64,000 bases of DNA from Seminavis robusta. Lineage: Eukaryota > Bacillariophyta > Bacillariophyceae > Naviculales > Naviculaceae. A program made the translations under genes and the position numbers. Shown here piece after piece: positions 1 to 11,000 of this stretch. Every line of letters starts with the position of its first letter. Within the stretch, counting starts at the first letter, position 1. Under the pieces are notes generated by a model. The model saw nothing but the letters and a program-made list of their open reading frames with translations, had not been told where the DNA came from and made no database searches. The stretch lies in the NCBI GenBank assembly GCA_903772945.1, contig CAICTM010000011.1:1-64000 (forward strand). The letters run 5' to 3'.

Positions 1-1888
1 AACCTCGCTGGCAGCCAAGCTATCCAAGCTTCTCAGAGTTGGAATTTCGGCGCTCAGCTCGGATGTACACAGCCGAAGCAAAGAAAGGAGTTACCTTCAA
101 TCCAAGATGACGAAGCGAAGAAACCACTACTGTAGAGACAGAGCAAAGCAAACATCTAGCTTTGGTCATGGACTCCTGCTAATCACAGAGTGCCACAGCA
201 GAAGTCAAGGATGAGAGCACCACGCCCAACAACATCTCTACCCAAGGGTCTGAAAGTGTGGGGCAACAAAGCCAGAAAGGCGGCGCTCAAAGAGATGGAC
301 CAGTTACACAGCAGAGTGTGTTCAGTCCAGTCGACCCAAACAAATGCAGTGATTCTGAAATTGAAAAAGGCACAAATGGCACTCATGTTTGTGAGTGAGA
401 AAAGGGATGGCACGGTCAAGGCCCGTGCAGTCTACAATGGGAAACCTACAAGGGTGTACCATCAGAAAGAAGATGCCAGAAGTCCAACAGTCTCACTTGA
501 GGGTTTGATGTTATCCATGTGTGTCGATGCATCTGAAGATAGGGATGTGATGTCCCTGGATGTTCCCAATGCGTTCATCCAAACCCCAATGCCAGAAGTC
601 AAACAAGGTGAAGACAGGGTCCTCATGATCATTGAGGGAACCCTTGCAGACTTACTTGTCGAAATTGATCCTGACACATATGCCTCTTTCCTGACATACA
701 AGAAGGGACGACCAGTCCTCTATGTCGTTGTGGAAAGAGCCATCTACGGAATGGTTTTGGCAGCATTACTCTGGTACAAGCTTTCAGGAGCGACCTGGAG
801 GGAATCGGATTCGTATTCAACCAGTATGATCCGTGTGTTGCCAACAGGATGATTGAAGGATATCAGCAGACGATACGCTTCCATGTGGACGACCTGATGT
901 CGAGCCACGGATGAAACTGGTAAACAATCGAACCCTGGAGTGGTTTAATGACAAGTACGGTACCTACGGAGCCGTGAAGGCAACCCGTGGTCCCAAGCAT
1001 GACTACTTGGGATGACGGTGGATTTTTCCAACCCAGGAAAGGTTGTGATTGACATGAAGATTATGTCAAGAAAATGATCTCAGAGTTTCCAGTGGACTTT
1101 GGGGCAATGAAGAAGGTACCAAGTGCAGCTCCTGCTGACCTATTCAGCTCTGGTGATGGCACCATCCTGAATGACAAGAAACAGAGAAAACCTATCATAA
1201 TTTGCAGCCAAGCTGTTGTTTCCTGTGCAAGCGTGCTCGACCAGATGTGCAGACTCTCACTACTGTGTTATGCACTCGTGTCAGAAGCCCATCATCTGAT
1301 GATTGGGAACAAGTTGGTCCAAGGCCTCAAGTTTTGGATCAGACGGCGCAGGACAAGCTTATCCTACACATTGATGAACATACGCATCATCACTTGGTGG
1401 GTGGACGCATTTTGCAGTCCATCCTGATTACCGTTCCATACAGGAGGAGTCATGTCCTTTGGAAGTGGTGCGGTGCTTTCTGTATCCGCGAAACAGAAAT
1501 TGAATTCGAGAGCAGCACGGAAGCGGAATTGATTGGAGCTGACGATTGTCATGTCGCCCATGTTGTGGGGCAAAGTTGTTTCCTTGAAGAGCAGGGGATC
1601 GGTGTGAAAGACAACATCCTCATGCAGGACAACAAAAGCACGATCATTCTTGCAGAGAATGGCAAAGGCAGTTCGGGCAAAAGAACTCGGGCTATCAACA
1701 TTCGTTTCTTTTTTATTCATGACCAAATTGGAAAAGGCAACCTTAGAGTTGTGTACTGCCAACCTTGGAAATGCGTGGAGATTTTTTCACGAAGCCCCTT
1801 CAGGGCAAGCTCTTCACGAGCACAGGGTTTCATCATGGGGATCCACCCCTTGTTTGATTGCCTAATTTATCTTATTCGTTCCAGGTAG
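1..1888 (+). mobile_element. Ty1/copia retrotransposon remnant
   Basis: This is a fossil of a Ty1/copia-family LTR retrotransposon, cut by the window's left edge. Roughly 190-850 resembles the copia reverse transcriptase, with a 'MSLDVPNAFIQTPMP' stretch like the family's conserved LDVxxAFL region. Roughly 1480-1790 resembles copia RNase H, with 'SSTEAELIGADD' and a 'QDNKSTIILAENG' stretch. It is broken in several places and looks old. I see no clear LTR downstream within the window. Confidence 0.85.
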
Positions 1889-2507
1889 CCACTTGGGCAC
1901 CGTGCAGGAGTGTGTTGGAGGAAACATACCTGACACCTCTTTACTATTGACTCGTGTATTAAACATCTAGTCCGGTTCGCATGTAAATTGATCATGCAAG
2001 GAACCAAGGGAGTTTTAGGTCTAAAGTGTTGCGGGGTCCTTATATCCAATTCAATCACAAGAATTGCTATGCACCACCAGAAAATCCTCACTTTTGCTTT
2101 ACAGCTTAATCTAAAACCAAATTACTCCCCAATAAGCTGCAGTATTACTAGCAAACAACAAGCATATGCGGTTAGAAGAAAGTATTGGGATGACATTTGG
2201 ACGCCAACCTCCTCCCCCCTCTTCTTTTTTCTTCTTGGCGCAGACCAACTCACACCAAGACCACAGAATGGTTCTCGCGTCGAGATTCACTCCTGGGAGT
2301 CAATTGTATTTATTTATTGCCCTCAACTAGACTACCTACCAATTCAGACTCCAGACCCACTTGTTATCACATCGATATCGTGCGTATCGGCGACACTGTG
2401 CTCTGTGCTGTACTGTAGATCATCTGATGGCCTTTCTGTGACATACATTACTGTACGGTATAAGCAAGAGATCAACAAGGTCAGGAACCAGACTGCAATC
2501 CTTTTTT
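1889..2507. other. intergenic, no gene recognised
   Basis: The stretch after the copia remnant holds one open frame of 173 codons on the plus strand, but its translation is low in recognisable structure and I do not accept it as a gene. Near its end, at 2421-2444, lies a 24-bp sequence that recurs exactly at 3403-3426. This suggests that the 2.4-3.4 kb interval is built of duplicated non-coding pieces. Confidence 0.4.
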
Positions 2508-2772
2508 GACAGTTTCTCAAATGAGAAAATAGTTTCTCATTTGAGAAACTAAGTTCTGAAATGAGAAAGTTAGTTTCTCATTTGGTTGAAATGAGAAACT
2601 ATCTTTTGAAATGAGAAACTATTTATGAAACTGCTAGTACATGTGTTGTGATTTCTTCCAGAAATGAGAAACTATTTTATCAAATGAGAAACTAAAACTG
2701 TTAGTTTCTTAAATTGAGAAACTAAAAATGAGAAACTAAAACTAAAAATGAGAAACTAAAACTGTTTGAAAA
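2508..2772. repeat. AAATGAGAAACTA/TAGTTTCTCATTT inverted-tandem array
   Basis: The motif AAATGAGAAACTA and its complement TAGTTTCTCATTT recur more than ten times in about 260 bp, in both orientations and with irregular spacing of about 10-40 bp. Adjacent opposite copies form the palindrome GTTTCTCATTTGAGAAAC (about 2531-2548). The A+T content is high. There is no coding potential, no constant spacer and no neighbouring cas-like gene. Confidence 0.85.
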
Positions 2773-2931
2773 ATTTCAAAACATCATTGGGGTTTCCCCA
2801 CCTTGCAAGTTCTTTGTTATCCCTAAAGAGCAGTACCCAGCCCTACCGGTAGCAAGAGGCCATCACATACCGTTTTCAAATCTAATTATAGAACTTTTAA
2901 AATCCCTCCGGGGACTTTGTAATTCCTAAGT
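2773..2931. other. short intergenic segment left of the LINE insertion
   Basis: This holds no gene. At about 2824 lies TAAAGAGCAGTACCCAGCC, which recurs with one change at about 3244, just right of the LINE insertion. Its last bases (AATTCCTAAGTT) form the left target-site copy of that insertion. Confidence 0.4.
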
Positions 2932-3228
2932 TTTTTTTTTGTTTTTTTTTGAGTAATAAATAAATACTAAATAGATACGTTAAGGAGCGAGGGGGGCGAG
3001 GCTAGGAAAAGCAGTGGCTGCGGTGGTGGGCATACGGGGAGAGCAATGAGGACGCGAGCAGGGCAAAACAAGGGGGCAGGGAAGGGGGGTGCATGGAGGA
3101 AAACCAGGAAGGACAAGGGAGCAAAATTAGCGGAAGAGTGCTAGTGCACCATCGGCATCCCAGAGAGAACGACGGTAGCTCATTGTGCCAGCAGGGACAC
3201 GAGAGCCACGCATGCAGAGGTGGCGGGC
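2932..3228 (-). mobile_element. 5'-truncated LINE, 3' end with poly(A) and 12-bp target duplication
   Basis: A run of T at 2930-2950 is the poly(A) tail of an element on the minus strand. The other end (about 3225-3160, read on the minus strand) can be translated as HLCMRGSRVPAGTMSYRR. This matches the 'HLCxRGSR' C-terminus seen in the LINE at 7000-7885 and in the fragment at 53700-54135. The rest is 3' UTR. The sequence AATTCCTAAGTT occurs on both sides (about 2920-2931 and 3229-3240), which is a target-site duplication. Severe 5' truncation is normal for LINE insertions. Confidence 0.8.
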
Positions 3229-3240
3229 AATTCCTAAGTT

Positions 3241-3752
3241 AATCTAAAGAGCAGTGCCCAGCCATGCAAAGGTACCGTACTAGTAGCCCTACAGGAAGCT
3301 ACGTGCCTTTACCACTGGTTAGATGGTTGGCTGCTTCGTGGCGGGAGTTCCCATGGTGGGGGACACTGTATCGGTACTGTAGACACTGTGCGACACTGTA
3401 GACATCTGATGGCCTTTCTGTGACATGCAGGACTAGCTAGTGTCCAGCAGCCCAGCTGCGTTAATTAATGCTATATGCGTTAATCAATATCATAAACACA
3501 TCAACTATCTATAATCTACATGGCCAATACATTGATAAACTGCCAGCGTTATTTAACTATATGTTGGGTAGTAGAAGGTGCGTGCAGGGCCGCTTGAGTA
3601 TGGCGCGACAGATGGGATTGAAGCTGGCTTTACTCGGCAGTTCCGATCCGATCGAAAACTTTTTCTTCATTCTTTTCTGCAGAAAAGAAACCTCACCAAG
3701 GCCAAAATCGACGGCTCAACCACCACTTCGGCGCTATTAACTTAACAGAAAG
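3241..3752. other. intergenic, duplicated short segments
   Basis: No gene is recognised. The segment contains second copies of short stretches found at about 2824 and 2421-2444, in the same orientation. A 90-codon open frame (3468-3740) has no recognisable features. The piggyBac-like coding remnant begins directly to the right. Confidence 0.4.
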
Positions 3753-6125
3753 ATGGCTAGTGTTGTCCGCGACACCCAAAAGGTTGTGGGTGGCGAGTGC
3801 TGGGCTCTGTCGAAGCATGTTACCCAGGATGCAAAACGCCTTGTTGGTTCAGCTTGTGGTGAAACTTGGTTGAAAGGTATTGTCCAGGAAGTGGAGTTGA
3901 GGAAGAAGACACCCGACGCCAAGAGAGGAACGAACTACATCAAGGCGCTGTACATACAAGCTTGGCCCTACCAAAGCTGTGGAGCAGTGGATCTATTTGC
4001 AGAGTCTGAAGGCAACCAATCCAAATCCAGATGTTGATCCGATTGGAGCTTCTGCCATCGTGGAACCCAACTCGAATCCTCCTCCAGTTGAACCAACCAA
4101 CCCTGAACAAGAATCTGAGACATCGACAGCGACAGCTACCAGCCCTTCCAATGGAGTTGAAGTAACTACTACAGTGACCGATGAAGATGCCACTTTGGAA
4201 CAGAATCATTCTTCACCTGAAAATCCGGAACAACAGCCCTCACCATCATCAGTCGGCACTGGAATGTCAATCTGTTGCGCCAAGCCATAGATATGATTGG
4301 TACACCGACAAGCCCACAGACATTCCTTGCAATGGTCCAACTCCTTTTCGCTCTTGGAAGATGACTTGCCAGTTCACTGGAAGAGAAAACACATGGCCGT
4401 GATAAGTACCAGCGAAACAAAAAGCTGAAGCATCCACCGTACAATTTCTTCCTTGCATGCTTCCCCAAGACTCAGCTGGACTACATAATCCGTGAAACAA
4501 GTGCAGTGCTGAAACGAGAGAAGAAGAAAGAGCTCAACTATGGGGGAATTACTCAAATATTTTGGTGTTCTCCTCTTGATCACTCGCTTTGAATTTGGGG
4601 ATCGCAAGTCATTCTGGGCTACTCAGAGCAATAGGAAGTACATGCCTGCACCCAACTTTGGTAGAACAGGAATGTCTCGCAACCAATTCAAGGATCTCAA
4701 TCGCTACATGGTGTGGAGTAATCAGCCTGAGGAGAAGCCACCCGGTATGGGATCACAGAAGTACAGGTGGATTCCAGTTCAAGGTTTCGTTGACAGGTTC
4801 AATGAGCATCGTCGCAGGTTCTACGTCCACTCTTGGATTATCTGTGTGGATGAGTCAATGAGCCGCTGGTATGGATTGGGTGGAAGCTGGATCAACATTG
4901 GATTGCCTCGCTATATTGCTCTTGATCGAAAGCCAGAAGATTGATGTGAGATTCAAAACTCTGCAGATGGTGTCAACGGGATGATGCTTCAGTTGAAGCT
5001 GGCCAAAGTAACCGACGATGATGCTGACACAAGAGAGCACGACGCTCAAAGGAGGACAATGATGGGTATGCATTATGTTCCACGCTGGCTGTCTTGTGTG
5101 ACATTCTTTCTCCTCGCATGATCTAGCACTTGCTTCTCTTCTTCTTCTTCTTCCTGTAATCCCGCAGATACTCTCATGGCTGTAACATTTTCTATGACTT
5201 GACCCAGTACTGGTCCAACATTGACAGGACAGTTGTCGGTGACAGCTATTTTGCTTCTGTCCAAACAGCTGTCCGTCTGAAGAAAGCTGGTCTTCGCTTC
5301 ATTGGAGTGGTCAAGACAGCCACCAAAGGGTGTCCAATGAAATACCTTTCTACATTGCCCTTGCTGAGTGGTCGTGGCGACCAAGCGGCAGTGACCTCAC
5401 TTGACGAAGAAACAGGCACTGATCTACTCGCTTATGTATGGGTTGACAGGGATCGTCGCTACTTTATCTCTACCTGTAGCTCTACTGCTCCTGGGCCACC
5501 ATGCAACCGGTGGCGATGGCGTCAGGTACCGGCTGAGAGAGTACAAGTGTCCATTCCACAACCTGAAGCATGCGACAAGTACTATTCTGCCTGTGGTACT
5601 ATTGACCAACACAACAGAACTCGGCAACATGCCCTTCAAGTGGAAAAGAAAGTGCAAACAAAGAAGTGGTCGCGTTGTGTCCACATGTCGATCTTCTCAA
5701 TGTGTGTTGTCGATGCCTATGAGCTTGCAGATGGATGTCAGAGTGGCTATAATTGGACGCCTCGAGAATTTGTGGAGGTCCTTGCAGAGCAGCTCATTGA
5801 CAATACCTATGAAGAAAGGTCTCTTCGAAAGAGAACAGAAAGGGAACATGCCCATGAGCAAGATGTTGCCAGTGGTGACACACTTCCTTCCACCTACCAT
5901 TTAACTGGTCCCACACCAACTAAGAAGAAGACAGCCAACAAGCCTACCCACTCACTTCAAGGCAAGTGCAGAGTGACAACTGTCTGCAGGGCTTGTCGCG
6001 AAAAGGGAAAACAAGAAGAGTGGATCTGTGATGGCTCTGGAAAGGTCTGCATGGGTCGACACATCCTCGAGTGTCATGCCGACAAGAACGCAAAGCTCTT
6101 CAAGCCAACCATGCTCTGGCGTTGA
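3753..6125 (+). mobile_element. piggyBac-like (DDE_Tnp_1_7) DNA transposon, transposase broken
   Basis: The coding remnant resembles PiggyBac-derived transposases. The N-terminal third (3753-4500) is low-complexity and split over frames. 4510-4944 carries YFGVLLLITRFEFGDRKSFW-type sequence, then ICVDESMSRWYGLGG with the first catalytic Asp and GLPRYIALDRKPED. 5199-6125 carries VVGDSYFASV (second Asp), FIGVVKTATKGCPM, VWVDRDRRYFIST and GTIDQHNRTRQ (third Asp), then a short Cys-rich tail (CRVTTVCRACREKGKQEEWIC) like the family's C-terminal zinc-binding region. At 4942-4944 a TGA stands where GGA (Gly) would continue into CEIQNSADG, so this is a nonsense change. Frame shifts occur near 3970 and 4290. 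About 5097-5168 could be a GT-AG intron. No TTAA-flanked inverted termini could be defined. The element is probably dead. Confidence 0.85.
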
Positions 6126-6609
6126 GGTGTCTGTTGATGGAGGAGGCCGTGCTCCTTGTTTAGGCTGATGTATGGTAAGTGCATGGCTGTTTGATCTAAT
6201 AGCGAGTGGATCTATATAGCGAGTGGCCGTTGGTTTCTCACTTGCTACTTGTTCTTTGAATTCGAAAGTGAGAATCTGTGTAGCATCCTACTGAAGTAGC
6301 TAGCTAGTACTGCTGCTAGCTCTAGTAGATAGATAGAGCCTGTTTCTAGCTAGGTAATAAACAGTTGGCTGCTTGGGTAGCTATCTAGCTAGCTAAGATA
6401 TTAGGCTCTCCTAGCTGGCTACCTAAGTAATGAACAGTTGGCTGCTTGGTAGCTACGGTAACTATTAATAGTAGCTACTCCAGCTAGCTAGCCAGCCCTT
6501 TGTTCCTCATGCCCAGCCAGTCACGGTTAGGTTTTGAGTTGATTTGTTACTAGAAGTTCTACATGTACTCTGACCCTTGATACGAGATGATCGTGAGAGT
6601 TCATGAGAG
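6126..6609. other. CTAGCTAG-rich intergenic DNA
   Basis: No gene is seen. The stretch is dominated by TAGCTAGCTAG-type runs and a near-duplicated phrase (TAATAAACAGTTGGCTGCTTGG and a close variant at about 6355 and 6428, each followed by TAGCTA-rich DNA). It may be the 3' flank or terminal region of the piggyBac-like element, but no inverted terminal repeat could be matched. Confidence 0.4.
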
Positions 6610-6945
6610 GGTCGTTCAGTATCATGAACTTGCAATTGCTGGCTAGTGTTCCTTTTGTAGTCTGATAGAATGATGCATGTATCAGCATCGATTGCTTCTG
6701 TATTCTGCTATAGGAGTCTTCACCCTTGAATGGATCATTGACAACTTCCAAAGGGCTTCAACAAACCATGAAGGGTCCAGGGAAATCTTCGTCATGGGGT
6801 TGATAATTCAACTCTCAAGGCTCCAGCATCGTCTACATGTCGAATCCCCACAGGCAGGCTATAAAAGTCGTATTGCTCGCCTAGTTGCATGTTGCCTGGC
6901 TTGGCTGAGCCTTTCTGTTGCTGCCATCGGTCCATTCAATAACAG
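6610..6945 (-). pseudogene. Fragment of a DUF1800-family gene (copy of exon 6 of the neighbouring gene)
   Basis: This stretch aligns, in the same orientation, with about 12650-12960, inside exon 6 of the DUF1800-DUF1501 gene. Shared blocks include TTTGTAGTCTGATAGAA, TCATGGGGTTGATAATTCAA and GCATGTTGCCTGGCTTGGC. The minus-strand translation keeps ASFYQTTKGT, but the frame is interrupted elsewhere and no neighbouring exons are present. The copy lies within a single exon, so it cannot show whether it arose by DNA duplication or by retroposition. Divergence is substantial, so it is not recent. Confidence 0.8.
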
Positions 6946-6999
6946 TTATCTCTATGGTGTGTTTGCATGAGCATTAGTTTGGCTAGTTCTTGTTTTATT

Positions 7000-7885
7000 A
7001 AGGGGGGTTTAGAGTAGGGAAAATTATCTACGGAAGCCAGCCGGGGCCAGGCTTAAGCAAAGAACAGTCGAAATTCAGGACATAAAGGGTTCTGTGGGAT
7101 CAGGGGCAAGAAATGGAGACCATTACGGGGGGCAAAGGGTTTGGCTTTGCGGGATCCACGGAGACATAAATGGGTAGCTTTCACAAGGGCAATTGAGATA
7201 CGGGTCTGCATGAAGAACATCATTTGAGAGTAGGAAAATTGAGTTTTGGAGGCAGTAGCAGAAGCAGGGCGTTGTAAGAGAGTCTTGGCTTGAGGGGCAA
7301 GCATGCCATCACTGAAACAACAAAGGGGTGGAGGAAGCGCGATTGGACTCGCACGCGTTTTTATATTTGGAATTTTGTCGCGTTCTTGTTGGGTAAAACT
7401 TTGACGGGATCTTTGTTGCGGTAAGAGGCACAGTCCAAATCAGTGACACGTACGTCAATAATAGCTGTAGTACCTCGTTCAAACAAGCCGCGAATGGAAA
7501 GATCACCACGTAAGAGCTCGGGGGCTGGAGGGGGATTGAGAGGGGGGGGAGGAAGGGGAGGTAAGGTAGAAATTGGGTGACCGGCAGGGATAGTAGGGGC
7601 GGGAACAGAGGGAAGGGGTGGTTCTGACTGGACGCTAGAGGAACCAAAGCATTCACATGCAATAGAACCAAGTTCATTGCGGATTTCATTATGGCGACGG
7701 ATGATTAAGCCGCCGCGTTTGCAATCCAGAGCATGTGGAACGCTGAAGGGACCAGTACAGCCATCACAAAGAGCTGGTAGAGCTGGGGGGGGTAAGACCG
7801 AACCGGAGAAAAAGAGCATCACGCCATTCTTGAGCAGAGAGGTGAGTGCGTTTGGCAATATCGGGCATGACTGCAAGCCAGGAGC
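7000..7885 (-). mobile_element. 5'-truncated LINE (HLCLRGSR-type C-terminus), 11-bp target duplication
   Basis: The minus strand encodes the C-terminal part of a non-LTR retrotransposon polyprotein. In order it reads LSAQEWRDALFLRFGL, a Cys-rich CDGCTGPFSVPHALDCKRGG followed by RRHNEIRNE, a proline-rich linker, GDLSIRGLFERG/IIDVRVTD, and finally SIALVKATHLCLRGSR. The CxxC..H..C plus RHNE and D..RG..ERG..DVRV signature is a common end domain of protist and fungal LINE ORFs. The 3' end (low coordinate) is CCCTACTCTAAACCCCCC, not poly(A). CTTGTTTTATT flanks the element at 6989-6999 and 7886-7896. The frame is interrupted around 7330-7400. It sits between the DUF1800 fragment and the 3' end of the DUF1800-DUF1501 gene. 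Confidence 0.8.
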
Positions 7886-8082
7886 CTTGTTTTATTGCTT
7901 TGTAATAGTGTACTACTGTGTGGCAGGTTAAAGTGGAGCGCAGGATGTTGCAAGTTATGATCATTTTAGCTTTCCTTGTTACTGCTGCACTGGTTGGTGG
8001 CAGCACAGTCGACTGCAGACCAAGTCATTCAATTGAGAGAAAACATCACCACTCGGTCTTGACCAGAAAGGAAACGTCTCTT

Positions 8083-11000
8083 TTACGGCTTGAAAACTTG
8101 GTCGGCTGTGAACAGAGCTGCACCTGCATTCAACCTATTAGGCATGCAATAGTCCAACTCTGCTTCAGTTTCCAGCCCCAACCATTGCAGAGGTGCGGTT
8201 AGCATGGACTCCCAGCTAGATGTCGGCATGATACGCCCCCTCCCAATATTGACTGGCCCGAGCGAGGTGATATCTGGTGGATAATCACCCAAGATCTGTC
8301 CGCCTTTGACGCTGCCACCAACTTTGGAGTAGTCGAGTGCCAGACGAATGGAGAAAAAGCGAAAAGACTGTAAGAGATGCATCGTCACAAATGAAAGGTG
8401 TGCTCATCCAGTGTCCAGAGCAATCGAGGAGAGATGACTTACCAAGCCAATAGTGTCCACCCCATGCATGGTCACTTCCGTCCCCGCTGTTGGCAGTCAA
8501 GGTTCGGCCAAACTCTGAAACAACCGCAACTGTAACGTTCGCCCACAGATTTTGTGCTTTCATTTCGCTCTCGAATATTGAAAGAGCTTGGTCGAGGCCA
8601 ACAAAATTTTCTTTTAGCTCTGTTTTCATCCTTGCATGATGGTCCCAGGTTCCCACCCTTGCAAACATAACATCTCGATCAACCCCTCGTTCTTCATGAG
8701 TTAATATCATGCTGGCCATCGTCTTGACATTTCGGATCATGTTCCTTGCTGCCCCTTCAGCGTCAGGGTAGTTTTGGGTTAGAGCTACATTGTCCAGCGC
8801 GGTTTTCAGCTGCCCAGAATCTTCCACAGCTCTTTTGAAATTGATGGACCACGTTTCACCGAAGGCACTGCTATGTGCCTCAGTAGCATTGTTCATGTCG
8901 CTCCAATGGTCATTCAGATCGATTCCATCAGTCCCACGTGCTCGCGCAAATGAATCGACCCCGTTCAGACCTACCACCAATGGAGGCTCAGATGCCCCTG
9001 GAACGCCCACAGTTGCGACGTTTACATGGGTAACCTATCGAACAGAAGCAAATTGACAACCCAAGTGTCAGTCATCAAAAACAATCATCCACTGTCATGT
9101 TGTAGGGTTCATATGTACCGTGATTGGTTGTGGCTTGAATCCTTTCAATTGAAGGGCGTCACATGTGCGCCCTAGAAGACCAGTACCAGTTTTCGCGTCC
9201 CAAGGATCAATCTTGTAGTTCTCTTGTTGCATGCTGTTGTGTGCAAACAGCTGAGACCTCGAGAGCCTTTGGTAGTCGTCCTTTGTCACTGGAGTATCAA
9301 TCTGCCCCACATTGGCAAAGAATGCCAAATCGCCGCCGTTGTAGTTTCTTTCCAGAAACTCCATATCAGGGTGGACCGCAAATTGGGAGCAAGGCTGTCC
9401 AGTGGCATCAATAATTCTGGTTCTCTCACTATCAACCAGTTTTAGTGCTGATCGCTCATTTTCATACTGCTCTCGAGGAGTTTGGCCAGCAGAGTTTGTG
9501 ACTGTACAGGTGTGGGGAACGAGGGTATTCCAAGAATCATAGGCCCCTGAGACAAACAAAGTGATATGTGAGCAGACTTCTGCATTCATGATGACATGAT
9601 GGGCAACACACACACAATTTGACGAACTTACCAGGCAGGAAGACATAAACAAGAGCCTTGTAGGGGGTCGACGACGCAGTTGCAGCCGGTTTTGGAGGCC
9701 TACTCACCCCGGTTGTTTGTGTAACACCCGTAGCGTGAAATTCTGGGGTGGAAGAGATGAGCATCTGCGACTCGATGGGTGAATCATACAGGCTCTTGAG
9801 TTTCGTTCGTTTTTCAGGACTCAGTCTGCCCGCAGTCATTAGAGTGGCTAATTCATCAACAGCGGCATCCGTGGATGACGGCGTGAAGCCAAACCCGCCC
9901 ACGCCCACCGTACTTCCAATCGTTGCACTTGAACAGAACCTCGACATCTGGAACGCTGTAGGACCAAAGCCCGAGACGCAATTGTTAAGGCCGTACTTTA
10001 ATGCTGATAGAATTCCATTCATTGTGTTGATGATTGTGGGTGCTGATAAAACCTGGGCCTCCGGAGCTACCAACGCAGCTTGGGATACAGGGCCTGAAGA
10101 ACAAAGGTGAAAGACACAATGAGACCACCACAAAGCCTAGCCCGGGTTTGACACAGTCAAGTATGAAGAAGAAGCCTACCTGATGGTTGGTATTCTGGGA
10201 GGAAAAATGAGAAGACCGATGGGATCTCATGCGCCATTTGACCAAGAGTCTCTCCAATATCAAATTGGAACTCGACCCACTTGAAAAGATCGTTGAGGTT
10301 AAAACCAAGAGACCGCAACAGACCAGTAATTTTGATGATTGGTTCTTTGACGGAACCATATGACAGATCCATATCCAAGATGAAATCCCTAGCCTCGCGG
10401 TCCAACAGAACTGCCGCAATCGTGCTTGCCAGGTCACCATACTTGCCACTTCCAAAGTTGACGGATGTGACACCAGCATTGAACGTGTACAATCCCGTTA
10501 CAAATGCATCAGTGATAGAGGTGACGTAGCGCGGAGATGGATTTGAGATTCCAAATCTTTGGGCAAAGCGATAGGCAACGAACGGCCCGGTGTTTGGGTG
10601 ATAGAAATAATGGTCCAAGGTGGCATCCGTCTCGTGGTATGCATCTCGAGGTTCAGGGTCCGCGAGATGCATAAAATGCACTGGGAAAAGCGACGTGTAA
10701 GCGGAATGCCATGCATGATGGCGTTGTGATGCGCGGGACTTAAAACTTTCCATCACTTACCTGGATTACGGAATGACAGAGTTGTTGTTCCGGCGACGCT
10801 GACTACTGACCGTACGTTCTTTCTGAGAACTGTTCGACCATAATCATCAACTACCTCGAAGATGGAAGATTCGGTGAACGATGTGTCGCCATAGTACACT
10901 TTCACATCAGGATCAGATGGTAGCACTCGCGCATCAATTCCAAACGGTTTCACAGCTCCAATGTGCAGCAAATCCAAGACTTGTTCTCGGGTCGGTGGTG

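Noticed and set aside
1988-2509. 173-codon open frame as a gene
   Set aside because: It has no family signature, an unlikely composition, and runs into the repeat array.
2508-2772. CRISPR-like array
   Set aside because: Units flip orientation, spacing is irregular, there are no spacers of constant length, and the surroundings are eukaryotic.
7361-7876. Host gene with a proline-rich protein
   Set aside because: The CDGC...RHNE...DVRV pattern, the truncation and the 11-bp target duplication identify it as LINE coding sequence.
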